Position numbers and translations under genes: made by a program. From assembly GCF_005222675.1 (NCBI RefSeq), contig NZ_STGE01000013.1:1-64000 (forward strand): a DNA stretch of 64,000 nucleotides. The letters are read 5' to 3'. Shown piece by piece: positions 42,194-55,502 of the stretch; within the stretch, counting starts at the first letter, position 1, and every line of letters begins with the position of its first letter. Source of the stretch: Mycolicibacterium sp. CR10 (GTDB lineage: Bacteria; Actinomycetota; Actinomycetes; Mycobacteriales; Mycobacteriaceae). A model generated the notes under the pieces. It ran no database searches and was not told where the DNA came from. It saw only the letters and a list, made by a program, of their open reading frames with translations.

Positions 42194-43831
42194 TCATGCC
42201 TCCATGTGGGGGTAGGTGTGGTCGGTGGCCGGTACGAAGGTCTCCTTGATCGAACGCGCCGAGGTCCAGCGGAGCAGGTTCAGCGCGGAGCCGGCCTTGT
42301 CGTTGGTGCCCGACGCCCGCGAACCGCCGAACGGCTGCTGTCCGACCACTGCGCCGGTGGGTTTGTCATTGACGTAGAAGTTGCCCGCGGCGTGGCGCAG
42401 TCGCTGCTGGGCCTGCAGGACCGCGGCGCGGTCGTCGGCGATCACCGCGCCGGTCAGCGCGTAGCGGGCGCCCGAATCGACGACGTCGAGGATGCGCTCG
42501 TAGTCGTCGTCGGGGTAGACGTGCACGGCCAGGATGGGACCGAAGTACTCGGTGGAGAACGCCTCATCGGTCGGATCGTCGGACAGCAGCACCGTCGGTC
42601 GGACGAAATATCCTTCGCTGTCGTCGTATTCGCCGCCGGCCGCGACGGTGACGTTGGCCGCGCTCTTGGCTCGCTCGATGGCGTTGACGTTCTTCGCGAA
42701 CGACCGATCGTCGATCAGCGCGCCGCCGAAGTTGGTGAAATCGGTGACGTCGCCGTAGCGCAGCGCCTCGGTGGCGCCCAGGAAGTCGTCACCCATCTTC
42801 TGCCACACCGAGCGTGCGACGAAGGCCCGCGACGCCGCTGAGCACTTCTGTCCCTGATAGTCGAACGCCCCCCGGATCAGGGCCGTGCGCAGCACATCCG
42901 GGCGCGCGGAGCTGTGGGCGACCACGAAGTCCTTGCCGCCGGTCTCGCCGACGAGCCGAGGGTAGGTGTCGTAGCGGTCGATGTGGGTGCCGACCTCGCG
43001 CCACAGATGCTGGAAGGTGGCCGTCGACCCGGTGAAGTGGATACCTGCCAGCCTGCGGTCGGCGAGCACGACGTCCGAGACTGCCTTTCCGTCACCGGTC
43101 AGCAGGTTGATGACGCCGGCGGGCAGCCCGGCCGCCTCGAGCAACTGCATGGTCAGATAGGCCGACAGTGTCTGGGTGGGCGAGGGTTTCCACACCACCG
43201 TGTTTCCCATCAGCGCGGCGGCGGTGGGCAGGTTGCCCGCGATGGCGGTGAAGTTGAACGGCGTGATCGCGTAGACGAAGCCCTCCAGCGGGCGATAGTC
43301 GGTGCGGTTCCACACCCCCGGCGAGCTGACGGGTTGCTCGGCGAGGATCTGCCGGGCGAACGCGACATTGAAACGCCAGAAGTCGATGAGCTCGCAGGCC
43401 GAATCGATCTCGGCCTGATAGGCGGTCTTGGACTGTCCCAGCATCGTCGCCGCCGCGATCTTCTCCCGCCACGGTCCGGCCATCAGGTCGGCGGCCCGCA
43501 GGAACACCGCGGCGCGCTCATCGAACGGGGTGGCCTCCCATGCGGCCTTGGCCGCGACGGCCGCCTCGACGGCCGCGGCGGCGTCGGCATGGTCGGCGTT
43601 GGTCAACGTGCCCAGCCGTGCGGAGTGCCGGTGCGGCTGCACCACGTCGACGCGCGCGCCGGCGCCCATCCGGTGCTCGCCACCGATGACGTGAGGAAAT
43701 TCGATCGACTCGGCGGCCAGGCTCGCGAGCGCGTCGGTGAGCCTGCCGCGTTCGGCGGATCCGGGGGCGTAGTCGCGGACGGGCTCGTTGATGGGGGCCG
43801 GTACGTCAGATATCGCAGTGATCGCGTCCAT
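42194..43831 (-). CDS. pruA: 1-pyrroline-5-carboxylate dehydrogenase
   Basis: The 545-residue aldehyde dehydrogenase carries the catalytic Cys in GQKCSAASR and the Glu in LVGETGGKDFVV, with ITPFNFTAIAGNLP and PSPTQTLSAY in the NAD-binding part. It converts glutamate semialdehyde to glutamate with NAD+. The order pruA then pruB on one strand with the PucR regulator divergent equals Rv1186c-Rv1188. The start at 43831 is 93 bp from the regulator start. Confidence 0.95.
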   Translation of the reverse strand: MDAITAISDVPAPINEPVRDYAPGSAERGRLTDALASLAAESIEFPHVIGGEHRMGAGARVDVVQPHRHSARLGTLTNADHADAAAAVEAAVAAKAAWEATPFDERAAVFLRAADLMAGPWREKIAAATMLGQSKTAYQAEIDSACELIDFWRFNVAFARQILAEQPVSSPGVWNRTDYRPLEGFVYAITPFNFTAIAGNLPTAAALMGNTVVWKPSPTQTLSAYLTMQLLEAAGLPAGVINLLTGDGKAVSDVVLADRRLAGIHFTGSTATFQHLWREVGTHIDRYDTYPRLVGETGGKDFVVAHSSARPDVLRTALIRGAFDYQGQKCSAASRAFVARSVWQKMGDDFLGATEALRYGDVTDFTNFGGALIDDRSFAKNVNAIERAKSAANVTVAAGGEYDDSEGYFVRPTVLLSDDPTDEAFSTEYFGPILAVHVYPDDDYERILDVVDSGARYALTGAVIADDRAAVLQAQQRLRHAAGNFYVNDKPTGAVVGQQPFGGSRASGTNDKAGSALNLLRWTSARSIKETFVPATDHTYPHMEA

Positions 43832-43861
43832 GCTGCAAGGATGCCCGTTTTGGGCGCGTTA

Positions 43862-43905
43862 TCCGATGGCTGATCGGACAAGCCCTGGCACACTGAATAG
43901 TCCGA
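43862..43905. promoter_or_regulatory. Inverted repeats between pruA and its PucR regulator
   Basis: TCCGAT-N5-ATCGGA (43862-43878) and a wider TCGGAC...GTCCGA pair (43874-43879 and 43900-43905) occupy the divergent intergenic region. They are candidate sites for the PucR-type activator. Confidence 0.4.
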
Positions 43906-43924
43906 ACAGACAAAAGGGGTGGCG

Positions 43925-45502
43925 ATGGTGGTCCGCGGTTCCGGGCTGGGTCTCGGCCAACTGCTGCTGGCCCTGGACCGAACGATGGTCACGCTGGTGG
44001 AGGCACCCCGCGGACTGGACATGCCCGTGAGCTCGGTGGCGCTCGTCGACGCGGACGACGTCCGGCTGGGTCTGGCGGTCGGCCCGGGCTCGGCCGATCT
44101 GTTCTTCCTGCTGGGAGTGTCCGACGCGGCGGCCGTCGACTGGCTCGAACAGCACGCCGGGCGACCCGCCGCGATCTTCGTCAAGGAACCCACACCCACC
44201 GCGGTGGCCCGCGCCGTCACGCTGGGCGCCGCGGTCGTCGCCGTCGACCCCCAGGCCCGGTGGGAACACCTCTACCGCCTGGTCAACTACGCGTTCGAAC
44301 ACCACGGGGATCGCACCGACCCGCGACGCGATTCCGGCACCGACCTGTTCGGCCTGGCGCAGTCGATCGCCGACCGCACCCGGGGCATGGTCTGCATCGA
44401 GGACGCGGACAGCCGGATGCTGGCCTACTCGGCCTCCAGCGACGAAGCCGACGAACTGCGCCGCCTGACGATCCTCGGCCGCGCCGGACCCCCGGAACAT
44501 CTCGAGTGGATCGGCCAGTGGGGCATCTTCGACGCACTGAGGTCCGGTGCCGAGGTGGTCCGCGTCGACGAACGGCCCGAACTGGGACTGCGGCCCCGTC
44601 GGGCCGTCGGCGTGCATCTGGGCCCGACCGACACCCGCAAACCCGGCTTCGCGGGCACCATCTGGCTCCAGCAGGGATCGATGCCGCTGGCCGACGACAC
44701 CGAGGACATCCTGCGCGGCGGGGCGGTGCTGGCGGCGCGCATCATGTCGCGGCTGGCCGCCGTGCCGACCCAGCACGCCGCACGGGTGCAGCAACTGCTG
44801 GGTCTGGCCGGTGACGGCAGCGATGACGTCGGCACGCTCGCCCGCGAGCTCGGCATCCCCGCCGACGGCCGTGGCGCGCTCGTCGGCTTCCGCGCGTTGG
44901 GCGGGCCAGTCCCTTCTGATGTGATCGCGTTGAGCGCCAGCGCTTTTCGCGCCGACTCGCAGGTCGCATCCACCACCGATCGGGTGTACGTGTTGCTGCC
45001 GAAGATCGGAGCGGCGGCGGCGGTCACGTCGTGGGCGCGTGGCGTGGTCGCCGCCCTGCGTCGCGAGCTCGGCCTCGACGTGCGTGCGGTGACGGCTGCA
45101 CCCCTGACCGGGTTGGCAGCCGCGGCGGCCGTCCGCGCCGAGGTGGACCGCGTGTTCGACAGCGCCGAGCGCCACCCGTCCGCCATCGGCCAGGTCGTCT
45201 CGTTGGACGAGGCACGCACCACCGTGCTGCTCGACGAGATCGTCTCGCATGTGGCGGCCGAGCCGCGGCTGGTGGATCCTCGGGTGCGCGAGTTGTGTGC
45301 GCAAGAACCGATGCTGGCCGACACGCTGTCCGCCTACCTCGACGGGTTCGGGGACATCGCGACGATCGCGCGGCAGCTGCACGTCCACCCCAACACCGTG
45401 CGGTACCGCATCCGCCGGATCGAGACGCTTCTCGCGACCTCGCTGGATGACGCCGACGAACGCCTGGTGCTCGCCCTCGGGCTGCGGGCCACCCAGCGCT
45501 AG
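43925..45502 (+). CDS. PucR-family regulator of proline utilisation (Rv1186c-like)
   Basis: From the ATG at 43925 the protein has 525 residues. It has an N-terminal sensor-like domain, a middle GGDEF-like region and the C-terminal PucR HTH_30 domain: LADTLSAYLDGFGDIATIAR then LHVHPNTVRYRIRRIETLL. The ortholog activates pruAB in response to proline. A GTG 6 nt upstream is an equally possible start. Its stop overlaps the convergent dapC gene by 4 bp. Confidence 0.88.
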   Translation: MVVRGSGLGLGQLLLALDRTMVTLVEAPRGLDMPVSSVALVDADDVRLGLAVGPGSADLFFLLGVSDAAAVDWLEQHAGRPAAIFVKEPTPTAVARAVTLGAAVVAVDPQARWEHLYRLVNYAFEHHGDRTDPRRDSGTDLFGLAQSIADRTRGMVCIEDADSRMLAYSASSDEADELRRLTILGRAGPPEHLEWIGQWGIFDALRSGAEVVRVDERPELGLRPRRAVGVHLGPTDTRKPGFAGTIWLQQGSMPLADDTEDILRGGAVLAARIMSRLAAVPTQHAARVQQLLGLAGDGSDDVGTLARELGIPADGRGALVGFRALGGPVPSDVIALSASAFRADSQVASTTDRVYVLLPKIGAAAAVTSWARGVVAALRRELGLDVRAVTAAPLTGLAAAAAVRAEVDRVFDSAERHPSAIGQVVSLDEARTTVLLDEIVSHVAAEPRLVDPRVRELCAQEPMLADTLSAYLDGFGDIATIARQLHVHPNTVRYRIRRIETLLATSLDDADERLVLALGLRATQR

Positions 45503-46572
45503 CGTCGCACCAATCGCTGCACGGCAGCGCCGATGCGCTCGTCCGTGGCCGTCAACGCCACCCGCACGTGCCGAGCTCCGTTGGGTCCGTAGAACTCCCC
45601 GGGGGCGACGAGGATGCCGCGGTCGGCGAGCCACGCGACGGTATCGCGACACGGTTCGCCGCGCGTCGCCCACAGGTAGAGCCCGGCTTCGGAGTGATCG
45701 ACGGTGAACCCGGCAGACCGCAGGGCCGGCAGCAGGGCGTCGCGCCGGTGCGCGTAACGGTCGCGCTGCGCCTGTTCGTGCGCGTCGTCGTCCAGGGCGG
45801 CCACCATCGCGGCCTGCACCGGAGTCGGCACCATCATTCCGGCGTGCTTGCGGACGGCCAGGAGTTCGGCGACCACGGCGGCATCGCCAGCGACGAACCC
45901 GGCCCGGTAACCCGCCAGCGACGACGTCTTCGACAACGAGTGCACGGCCAGCAGGCCGGTATGGTCACCGTCGCAGACGTCGGGGTGCAGCACCGACACC
46001 GGCGCGGCGTCCCACCCGAGGCCGAGGTAACACTCGTCGGAGGCGATCAGGACTCCGCGCTCGCGCGCCCACCCGACCACTTTGCGTAGATGCTCGACAC
46101 CGAGCACCTTGCCGGTCGGGTTGCTGGGCGAGTTCAGATACAACAGTGCAGGTGACCCAGGCCCCAGTTGGGTCAGCGAGTCCGCCCGCAGCACCGCGGC
46201 ACCGGCGAGCAGGGCGCCCACCTCATAGGTCGGGTACGCAAGCTCGGGAACCACGACAGTGTCGGCGGCGCCGAGGCCGAGCAGGGTCGGCAGCCACGCG
46301 ATCAACTCCTTGGTGCCGATGACCGGCAGGACCGCGGCGGGCGCCAGGCCGGTGATCGCATACCGGCGGTGCAGCGCAGCAACGGCGGACTCCCGAAGCG
46401 CGGGGGTGCCTGCGGTGGTCGGATAGCCGGGCTCGGCGCTGGCAGCGGCGAGCGCCTCGCGGATCACCGGTGCCACAGGGTCGACGGGAGTCCCGACCGA
46501 CAGGTCGACGATGCCGTCCCGGTGCGCACGCGCGGTCGCGGTCACGTCGGCCAGGGTGTCCCAGGGGAACAC
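45499..46572 (-). CDS. dapC: N-succinyldiaminopimelate aminotransferase
   Basis: The fold-type I PLP aminotransferase has VIGTKELIAWLP, LYLNSPSNPTGKV, SDECYLGLGW and the Schiff-base Lys in SLSKTSSLAGYRAGF. It makes N-succinyl-LL-DAP from the DapD product. The first standard start is the GTG at 46572 (357 residues, VFPWDTLAD), without a ribosome site. Homology to M. tuberculosis DapC begins five residues earlier, where this genome has GTT. A CTG at 46644-46642 overlapping the fdxC stop (CTGA) would give 381 residues and may be the true start. Confidence 0.9.
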   Translation of the reverse strand: MFPWDTLADVTATARAHRDGIVDLSVGTPVDPVAPVIREALAAASAEPGYPTTAGTPALRESAVAALHRRYAITGLAPAAVLPVIGTKELIAWLPTLLGLGAADTVVVPELAYPTYEVGALLAGAAVLRADSLTQLGPGSPALLYLNSPSNPTGKVLGVEHLRKVVGWARERGVLIASDECYLGLGWDAAPVSVLHPDVCDGDHTGLLAVHSLSKTSSLAGYRAGFVAGDAAVVAELLAVRKHAGMMVPTPVQAAMVAALDDDAHEQAQRDRYAHRRDALLPALRSAGFTVDHSEAGLYLWATRGEPCRDTVAWLADRGILVAPGEFYGPNGARHVRVALTATDERIGAAVQRLVRR

Positions 46573-46640
46573 CGGAAGCGATCCCGAAACAGGGCCGGCC
46601 TTGCGCGGGCGGCGAGTGGCCTCAGGCTGTGCCGTCGTAC

Positions 46641-46964
46641 TCAGTCCTCACCCTGCGGGGGCATGTCCTTGATCACCTGCGGGTCGTTGTCGGTCTGACC
46701 GACCTTCGACGCGCCGCCAGGCGATCCCAGTTCAGCGAAGAAGTCTGCGTTGTACTGGGTGTAGCCGCTCCACTGGTCCGGCACATCGTCTTCGTAATAG
46801 ATGGCCTCGACCGGGCACACCGGTTCGCAGGCGCCGCAGTCGACGCACTCGTCCGGATGGATGTACAGCATGCGAGCGCCCTCGTAGATGCAGTCGACAG
46901 GGCACTCTTCGATGCACGCCTTGTCTTTGACGTCAACACAAGGCTCGGCAATGGTGTACGTCAC
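46641..46964 (-). CDS. fdxC: 7Fe ferredoxin FdxC
   Basis: The 107-residue protein has the 3Fe-4S/4Fe-4S pattern: Cys9, 17, 21 and 25 in [17 protein letters not shown] and Cys40, 43, 46 and 50 in [12 protein letters not shown]. It matches Rv1177, an essential electron carrier in mycobacteria. The GTG at 46964 has GAGGAG 6 nt upstream, which decides the start over a longer frame from 47054. It is followed by dapC on the same strand. Confidence 0.95.
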   Translation of the reverse strand: MTYTIAEPCVDVKDKACIEECPVDCIYEGARMLYIHPDECVDCGACEPVCPVEAIYYEDDVPDQWSGYTQYNADFFAELGSPGGASKVGQTDNDPQVIKDMPPQGED

Positions 46965-47198
46965 TAACTTCTCCTCAAGTTCTCTCGAACCACCTGTCCA
47001 GTGGGCTGCGGTCCAGGCAGGGCTCAGCCGTTGACCGCGTCCGGGTCCCAGCAAGTATCCATGCCGATAGTTGGACGCGTGTCTCAGTGTGCCCTAACTC
47101 GCACGCCACCCTCGGTTAAGGGTTGCGCGTGGTTACAGATACTAAACGTCGCACATACCGGTCGCCTAGTACCCACTCCGCTATGCGCTGAGGTGCAC

Positions 47199-47237
47199 TG
47201 CAACTAATTGCATATAACCAGCGGGGCCGCCTACGAT
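47199..47237 (+). promoter_or_regulatory. padR promoter with palindrome over -35
   Basis: TTGCAT (47209-47214) and TACGAT (47232-47237) are spaced 17 bp, and TACGAT ends 6 nt before the GTG at 47244. TGCAA-CTAA-TTGCA (47199-47212) is a palindrome over the -35. Binding of PadR here would block its own promoter and the coupled fadH. Confidence 0.65.
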
Positions 47238-47243
47238 GCGCCG

Positions 47244-50577
<3,334 letters not shown>

Positions 50578-50675
50578 CCCATCAGGCTAGCCCGGGAATG
50601 AATTCGGACCATGGTCCGTTTAGGCTGAAGTACCCCGTCGGAAGACCCGACGCCCGCTTCGCGAAAAGAGACATC

Positions 50676-51233
50676 ATGACCAGTTCCGTTTCCGCCGTCA
50701 CCACACCGCTGTCCACCGGCACCTGGGCGATCGATCCCGTCCACTCGTCGGTCGGCTTCTCCGTACGCCACCTCGTGGTCAGCAAGGTTCGGGGCCAGTT
50801 CGACACCTTCAGCGGCGCGATCTCCGTCGCCGAAGACGGCACGCCGTCGGTGCACGCCGAGATCGCCGTGAACTCGGTCAACACCCGCAACGAGCAGCGT
50901 GACGCGCACCTGAAGGCCGCCGACTTCTTCGACGCCGAAACCTATCCGGTGGCGACGTTCGCCTCCACCGCGGTCCGCGCCGACGGTGACCACTACGTGC
51001 TCGACGGTGATTTCACCCTCAAGGGCGTCACGCGGCCCGTCTCCCTGAATCTGGAGTTCAACGGCGTCAACCCGGGCATGGGCCACGGCGAGGTCGCCGG
51101 CTTCGAGGCATCGGTTGTGTTGAACCGCAAGGACTTCGGGATCGACATCGACATGCCGCTGGAAACCGGTGGCGCAGTCGTGGGCGACAAGGTGACCGTC
51201 ACCCTCGAGATCGAAGCGCTCAAGCAGGCCTGA
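50676..51233 (+). CDS. YceI-family protein
   Basis: The 185-residue protein has the YceI lipocalin-like fold: GTWAIDPVHSSVGFSVRHLV, VSKVRGQFDTFSG, and the C-terminal GVTRPVSLNLEF with LNRKDFGIDIDMP. Family members bind isoprenoid-like lipids. The ATG at 50676 follows AAAAGAG at moderate spacing; an upstream start at 50598 adds a non-conserved extension. No signal peptide is seen. Confidence 0.87.
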   Translation: MTSSVSAVTTPLSTGTWAIDPVHSSVGFSVRHLVVSKVRGQFDTFSGAISVAEDGTPSVHAEIAVNSVNTRNEQRDAHLKAADFFDAETYPVATFASTAVRADGDHYVLDGDFTLKGVTRPVSLNLEFNGVNPGMGHGEVAGFEASVVLNRKDFGIDIDMPLETGGAVVGDKVTVTLEIEALKQA

Positions 51234-51239
51234 CACCGC

Positions 51240-51283
51240 GCACGGCAAAGCCATTGCCCCGACTGGCAGTGGCTTTGTCGTGC
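51240..51283. terminator. Bidirectional hairpin between YceI and DUF2231 genes
   Basis: Two 19-nt arms (51240-51258 and 51265-51283) pair with two mismatches, both wobble-compatible in one strand, around a 6-nt loop. It ends 2 bp before the DUF2231 stop. Confidence 0.8.
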
Positions 51284-51285
51284 CA

Positions 51286-51750
51286 CTATTCGCTGATCAC
51301 ACCCCATTTTGCCTCGGTGCCGGTGTGGCCGATCCGGACGACACCGACGATCGACGACACCCCCACCACGACCGTGACGACAGCCACGATGACGGCCAGC
51401 GCCGTGCGCGACTTGTCGGATCGAGTGCTCAGCACGTGCAGCACCGCGATCGCGAGGGCGACCACCAGCAGGGCAACCGAGAAATAGATCATCGTCTCGC
51501 CACGCTCTTCGTGCAGTTCCAGAATCGGGCTGTGCGCGCTCTCCCTGTTGTAGAGCCACTCCCCGGCGGACGTGGTCAACGGGGTGAGCACCAGCGTCAC
51601 CGCCGCCAGCGCGACCACCAGCCACACGAACCGCCGCCTGGCCGCGGGCCAGAACGCGCACAGCATCGCCAGCAGCGCCGTCAGCGGCGCGAGGACGACG
51701 ATCGCGTGGACCAGCAGCGCATGCGCTGGCAGGCCGGCAAAGGTGGTCAT
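51286..51750 (-). CDS. DUF2231 membrane protein
   Basis: The 154-residue protein has four hydrophobic helices and conserved His residues at helix ends (GLPAHALLVHAIV, ELHEERGE, RIGHTG), as in DUF2231. Some family members are thought to bind heme or act in redox chains; function is unproven. Its start overlaps the stop of the FAH-family gene by 4 bp (ATGA). Confidence 0.82.
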   Translation of the reverse strand: MTTFAGLPAHALLVHAIVVLAPLTALLAMLCAFWPAARRRFVWLVVALAAVTLVLTPLTTSAGEWLYNRESAHSPILELHEERGETMIYFSVALLVVALAIAVLHVLSTRSDKSRTALAVIVAVVTVVVGVSSIVGVVRIGHTGTEAKWGVISE

Positions 51751-52670
51751 GTGGACTCCTGAACACTCGAGATCGGATGGCTGATTTCACCGATCTGGTC
51801 GATGGCCAGCGTCAGCCTGTCGCCGGGCCGCAACCAGTGGCCCGTCTCCATGCCGCTACCGCCGGGCAGGGTTCCGGTGGCGAAAAGCTCACCGGGATAG
51901 AGTCTTTCATCGCGAGAGGCATGAGCCAGCACGTCGCCGATCGTCCACTGCATGCCGCGGCTGAACACTGTCGCGACGGTGGTTCCGTTGAGGGTGACCG
52001 ATCCGCTGAGCTCATCGATCTGCGGCAGGATCTCGTCTGCGGTGACGGCCAGGGCCGACATCGAGGACGCGAAGTGCTTGGATTTCTGCGGGCCCAACCC
52101 GGTGGCCATTTCAGCGCGCTGCACGTCGCGGGCGCTGAAGTCGTTCACGACAACGAACGCGCCGATCGCCTCGAGTGCCTCCGCGGGGCTCGCGTTGAAC
52201 AGTGGGGCCCGCAGGACGAAGCCGATCTCCAGCTCGAAGTCCAACGCCGACGAGTACGACGGGATCGCGACCGGGGTGCCACTGGAAACGAAGCTCAAGT
52301 GGTTCGACATGTAGTAGATCGGCTGACGGTAGAACAGGGGCTTGGGCCTGAATAGGGGAAAAGGTCTCCGCGTCAGCTTCTCGATTCCCGCGGCCGCACG
52401 GGACTGGCCGGGATGGAAGCGGCGCACCAACCCGCGTGCCGCATCGATCGCATGCCGTTCGTAGAGCATGAAATCGCGGAAGGACGCCGGCTGGAACGGC
52501 AGGACGTTGCCTGAGAGTTCCTGGTGACGCTGGGCGTTGGCCAGGTCCCAGCCGAGGTCGAAGACCGTGCCGCCCAGCGCCAACGAGTCCTGCGCCCGCT
52601 CCCACGACCCGTCCCCGGCCAGTGACTGCACTTCCAGAACACCGTCGGTGAGCACGCGTCGGAACTTCAC
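51747..52670 (-). CDS. Fumarylacetoacetate hydrolase-family protein
   Basis: The 307-residue protein has FAH metal ligands in LDFELEIGFVL (two Glu) and VVNDFSARDVQRAE (Asp). The overall layout fits the FAH C-terminal fold with a GDRLTLAIDQIGEISHPI end. It probably hydrolyses or decarboxylates a beta-diketo acid, as in aromatic catabolism; the substrate is unknown. GTG at 52670 is the start, with GGAGGG directly before it. It is coupled to the DUF2231 gene. Confidence 0.82.
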   Translation of the reverse strand: MKFRRVLTDGVLEVQSLAGDGSWERAQDSLALGGTVFDLGWDLANAQRHQELSGNVLPFQPASFRDFMLYERHAIDAARGLVRRFHPGQSRAAAGIEKLTRRPFPLFRPKPLFYRQPIYYMSNHLSFVSSGTPVAIPSYSSALDFELEIGFVLRAPLFNASPAEALEAIGAFVVVNDFSARDVQRAEMATGLGPQKSKHFASSMSALAVTADEILPQIDELSGSVTLNGTTVATVFSRGMQWTIGDVLAHASRDERLYPGELFATGTLPGGSGMETGHWLRPGDRLTLAIDQIGEISHPISSVQEST

Positions 52671-52773
52671 CCCTCCGTACTACCAGGAAGGGTGCCCGGA
52701 ACCGCGTATTCAACGGCCGCGAGCGTGCGCGCAATGCCAGTCGAAGCGGGTCGGCGGTGACACTCGCGCGGCT

Positions 52774-55353
52774 CTAGGCAGCCATCGGTGCGTACGTCGT
52801 CGTGCGCTGGCGGGCGGGGCGGCCGATGCCCTCGGCGATCAGGGCCAGATCCTCGACGGACTTGGCCGAGCCGAACTCCGAACCCGCCATCCGGGAGATG
52901 GTCTCCTCCATCAGGGTGCCGCCGAGGTCGTTGGCTCCCCCGTTGAGCATCACCTGCGTGCGCTCGACGCCGAGTTTCACCCAGCTGGTCTGGATATTGG
53001 AGATCCTGCCGTGCAGCATGATTCGCGCCAGCGCATGCACCGCACGATTGTCGCGGTGTGTCGGACCGGGCCGAGCGCCGCCCGACAGGTAAAGCGGCGA
53101 GGACTGGTGCACGAACGGTAGCGGCACGAATTCGGTGAAACCCCCGGTGCGGTCCTGGATCTCGCTCAACACCCGAAGATGTCCGACCCAGTGCCTGGGC
53201 TGGTCGACATGTCCATACATCATGGTCGAACTCGACCGCAGCCCCACCTCGTGGGCGGTGGTCACCACCTCGATCCACATCGAGGTGGGCAGCTTGCCCT
53301 TTGTCAGCACCCAGCGCACCTCGTCGTCGAGGATCTCGGCGGCAGTCCCCGGGATCGACCCCAGGCCTGCCTCCCGAAGCGCAATCAGCCATTCGCGAAT
53401 ACTGGTGCCGCTCTTGGTCACTCCGTTGGCGATCTCCATCGGACTGAACGCGTGCACGTGCATCGACGGCACCCGAGCCTTCACCGCACGGACCAGATCG
53501 GCGTATCCGGTGACCGGCAACTCGGGATCGATGCCACCCTGCATGCACACCTCGGTCGCACCCGCGACGTGCGCCTCCCATGCGCGATCGGCGACCTCGC
53601 CGGTCGACAGCGAGAAGGCGTCGGCATCACCCTTGCGCTGGGCGAACGCGCAGAACCTGCAGCCGGTGTAGCAGATGTTGGTGAAGTTGATGTTGCGGTT
53701 GACCACGTAGGTCACATCGTCACCCACGACATCGCGTCGCAGTGAATCAGCAAGCGCGGCAACGGCATCCATCGCCGGACCCTCCGCGGTGGCCAGCGCC
53801 AGGTATTCGTCGTCACTGCATCCGGCCGGATCCCGCTCGGCCGAGCGCAGCGCGGCGAGCACGTCGGTGTCCAGTCGTGCGGGCGCGCGCGCCGCCAGCT
53901 CGTGCACCTTTTCGCGGATCGATTCCCAGTCGCCGAAGGCACTGCCCAGGTCGCTGCGGGTGTCGGTGAGCCTGCCTTCGGCGTCGATCGCCGCATGCAG
54001 GTCGGTGCGACCCAACGACTCCGTCGCCTCATCGGGCTCCTGCCACGGACGACCCTGCGGGTTGACGTCGAGCGCGTAACCGGTGTCGGGGTCGGCCAGC
54101 GCGTCGACGTGTCCCTGCACCCGGGGATCGATCCACCCGCCGCCGGCCTGCACGTACTGGGGCTGCGCGGTGAGCCGCTGCACCAGGTCGTAGCCCGCTT
54201 CAGCGGTCACTGCCGACAATTCGTCGAGGGCGGGCCACGGACGCTCGGGGTTGACGTGGTCGGGCGTCAGTGGGGATACGCCGCCCCAGTCGTCGACGCC
54301 GGCCGCGATGAGCGCCAGGCACTCGGCCCGCGACACCAGGTTGGGCGGTGCCTGGATGCGCATCTTGGGGCCCATCACCAGTCGGGTGACGGCCAGCGTC
54401 GCCACGAAATCGTCGATGCCCGCGTCGGGTACTGCGGCCATCGCGGTGTGGTCCTTGGCGCGGAAGTTCTGCACGATCACTTCCTGGACGTGCCCGAACT
54501 CTTTATGTGACCGTCGGATGGCGTGGATGGTGTCGGCCCGCTCGGCCAGTGTCTCGCCGATACCCACCAGCAGGCCGGTGGTGAACGGGATGGACAGCCG
54601 GCCCGCGTCGTCCAGCGTCCGCAGTCGCACTGTCGGATCCTTGTCGGGGCTGCCGTAGTGGGCCTCCCCTTTCGTCTCGAACAGCCGTCGGGACGTGGTC
54701 TCGAGCATCATGCCCATCGACGGAGCGACCGGCTTGAGCCGCGACAGCTCCGACCAGCTCATCACGCCCGGGTTCAGGTGCGGCAGCAGCCCGGTCTCCT
54801 CGAGCACCCGGATCGCCATCGCCCGCACGTAGTCCAGCGTGGAGTCGTAGCCTCGCTCGTCGAGCCACTGACGCGCCTCGTCCCACCGCGCCTCGGGACG
54901 GTCGCCGAGAGTGAACAACGCTTCCTTGCAACCCAATTCGGCACCGCGGCGCGCGACGTCGAGGATCTCGTCGGGCTCCATGAACATGCCCTTGCCCTCG
55001 GCGCGCAGCTTGCCGGGCACCGTCACGAACGTGCAGTAGTGGCAGGTGTCGCGGCACAGATGGGTGACGGGGATGAAGACCTTGCGCGAGTAGCTGACCG
55101 GCAGCCGACCGGTGGCACCGCGACGGCCCGCGGCCTCCAAGCCGGCGTCACGCACCCGCGCCGCGCTGGCGCACAGGTCGGTGAGGTCGTCGCCGCGCGC
55201 GGTCAAGGCGATCGCGGCTTCGTCGACGTTGAGGGCCACACCGTCACGCGCCCGCCGCAGAACCCGCCTCAGCGCGGCCGCGGACGGCGCCGGCGCGGCG
55301 GGTGGGACGGTGGGGCTGGGCAGGTCGGTGCCGTGCTGGGGGTTCAGAGCCAC
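52774..55353 (-). CDS. fbiC: FO synthase FbiC (fused CofG/CofH)
   Basis: The GTG at 55353 gives 859 residues, close to Rv1173. Two radical-SAM modules are visible: Cys100, 104 and 107 (CRDTCHYC, CofG half) and Cys561, 565 and 568 (CYTGCRFC, CofH half). The enzyme joins a tyrosine-derived radical to the ribityl pyrimidine to make the F0 deazaflavin of coenzyme F420. A longer frame to 55434 adds a Cys-rich extension not found in orthologs. It stands alone, with its own promoter region upstream. Confidence 0.96.
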   Translation of the reverse strand: MALNPQHGTDLPSPTVPPAAPAPSAAALRRVLRRARDGVALNVDEAAIALTARGDDLTDLCASAARVRDAGLEAAGRRGATGRLPVSYSRKVFIPVTHLCRDTCHYCTFVTVPGKLRAEGKGMFMEPDEILDVARRGAELGCKEALFTLGDRPEARWDEARQWLDERGYDSTLDYVRAMAIRVLEETGLLPHLNPGVMSWSELSRLKPVAPSMGMMLETTSRRLFETKGEAHYGSPDKDPTVRLRTLDDAGRLSIPFTTGLLVGIGETLAERADTIHAIRRSHKEFGHVQEVIVQNFRAKDHTAMAAVPDAGIDDFVATLAVTRLVMGPKMRIQAPPNLVSRAECLALIAAGVDDWGGVSPLTPDHVNPERPWPALDELSAVTAEAGYDLVQRLTAQPQYVQAGGGWIDPRVQGHVDALADPDTGYALDVNPQGRPWQEPDEATESLGRTDLHAAIDAEGRLTDTRSDLGSAFGDWESIREKVHELAARAPARLDTDVLAALRSAERDPAGCSDDEYLALATAEGPAMDAVAALADSLRRDVVGDDVTYVVNRNINFTNICYTGCRFCAFAQRKGDADAFSLSTGEVADRAWEAHVAGATEVCMQGGIDPELPVTGYADLVRAVKARVPSMHVHAFSPMEIANGVTKSGTSIREWLIALREAGLGSIPGTAAEILDDEVRWVLTKGKLPTSMWIEVVTTAHEVGLRSSSTMMYGHVDQPRHWVGHLRVLSEIQDRTGGFTEFVPLPFVHQSSPLYLSGGARPGPTHRDNRAVHALARIMLHGRISNIQTSWVKLGVERTQVMLNGGANDLGGTLMEETISRMAGSEFGSAKSVEDLALIAEGIGRPARQRTTTYAPMAA

Positions 55354-55502
55354 TTCCTCATAACCCCGGCATCGACACGGATAATCCGCGCGTGCCACAT
55401 TCGGCGAAAACGGCGCCTGGCATACCGGCCACACTAGTCAATGGGCGCGCCCTCCGGAGTCCGCCCCGGCCGAGGCTGGGACAAAGGTGGGTCAGCCCGG
55501 GT

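Noticed and set aside
43859..45673. 604-codon minus-strand frame opposite the PucR regulator
   Set aside because: Antisense shadow; the plus-strand gene has a clear PucR domain and divergent promoter.
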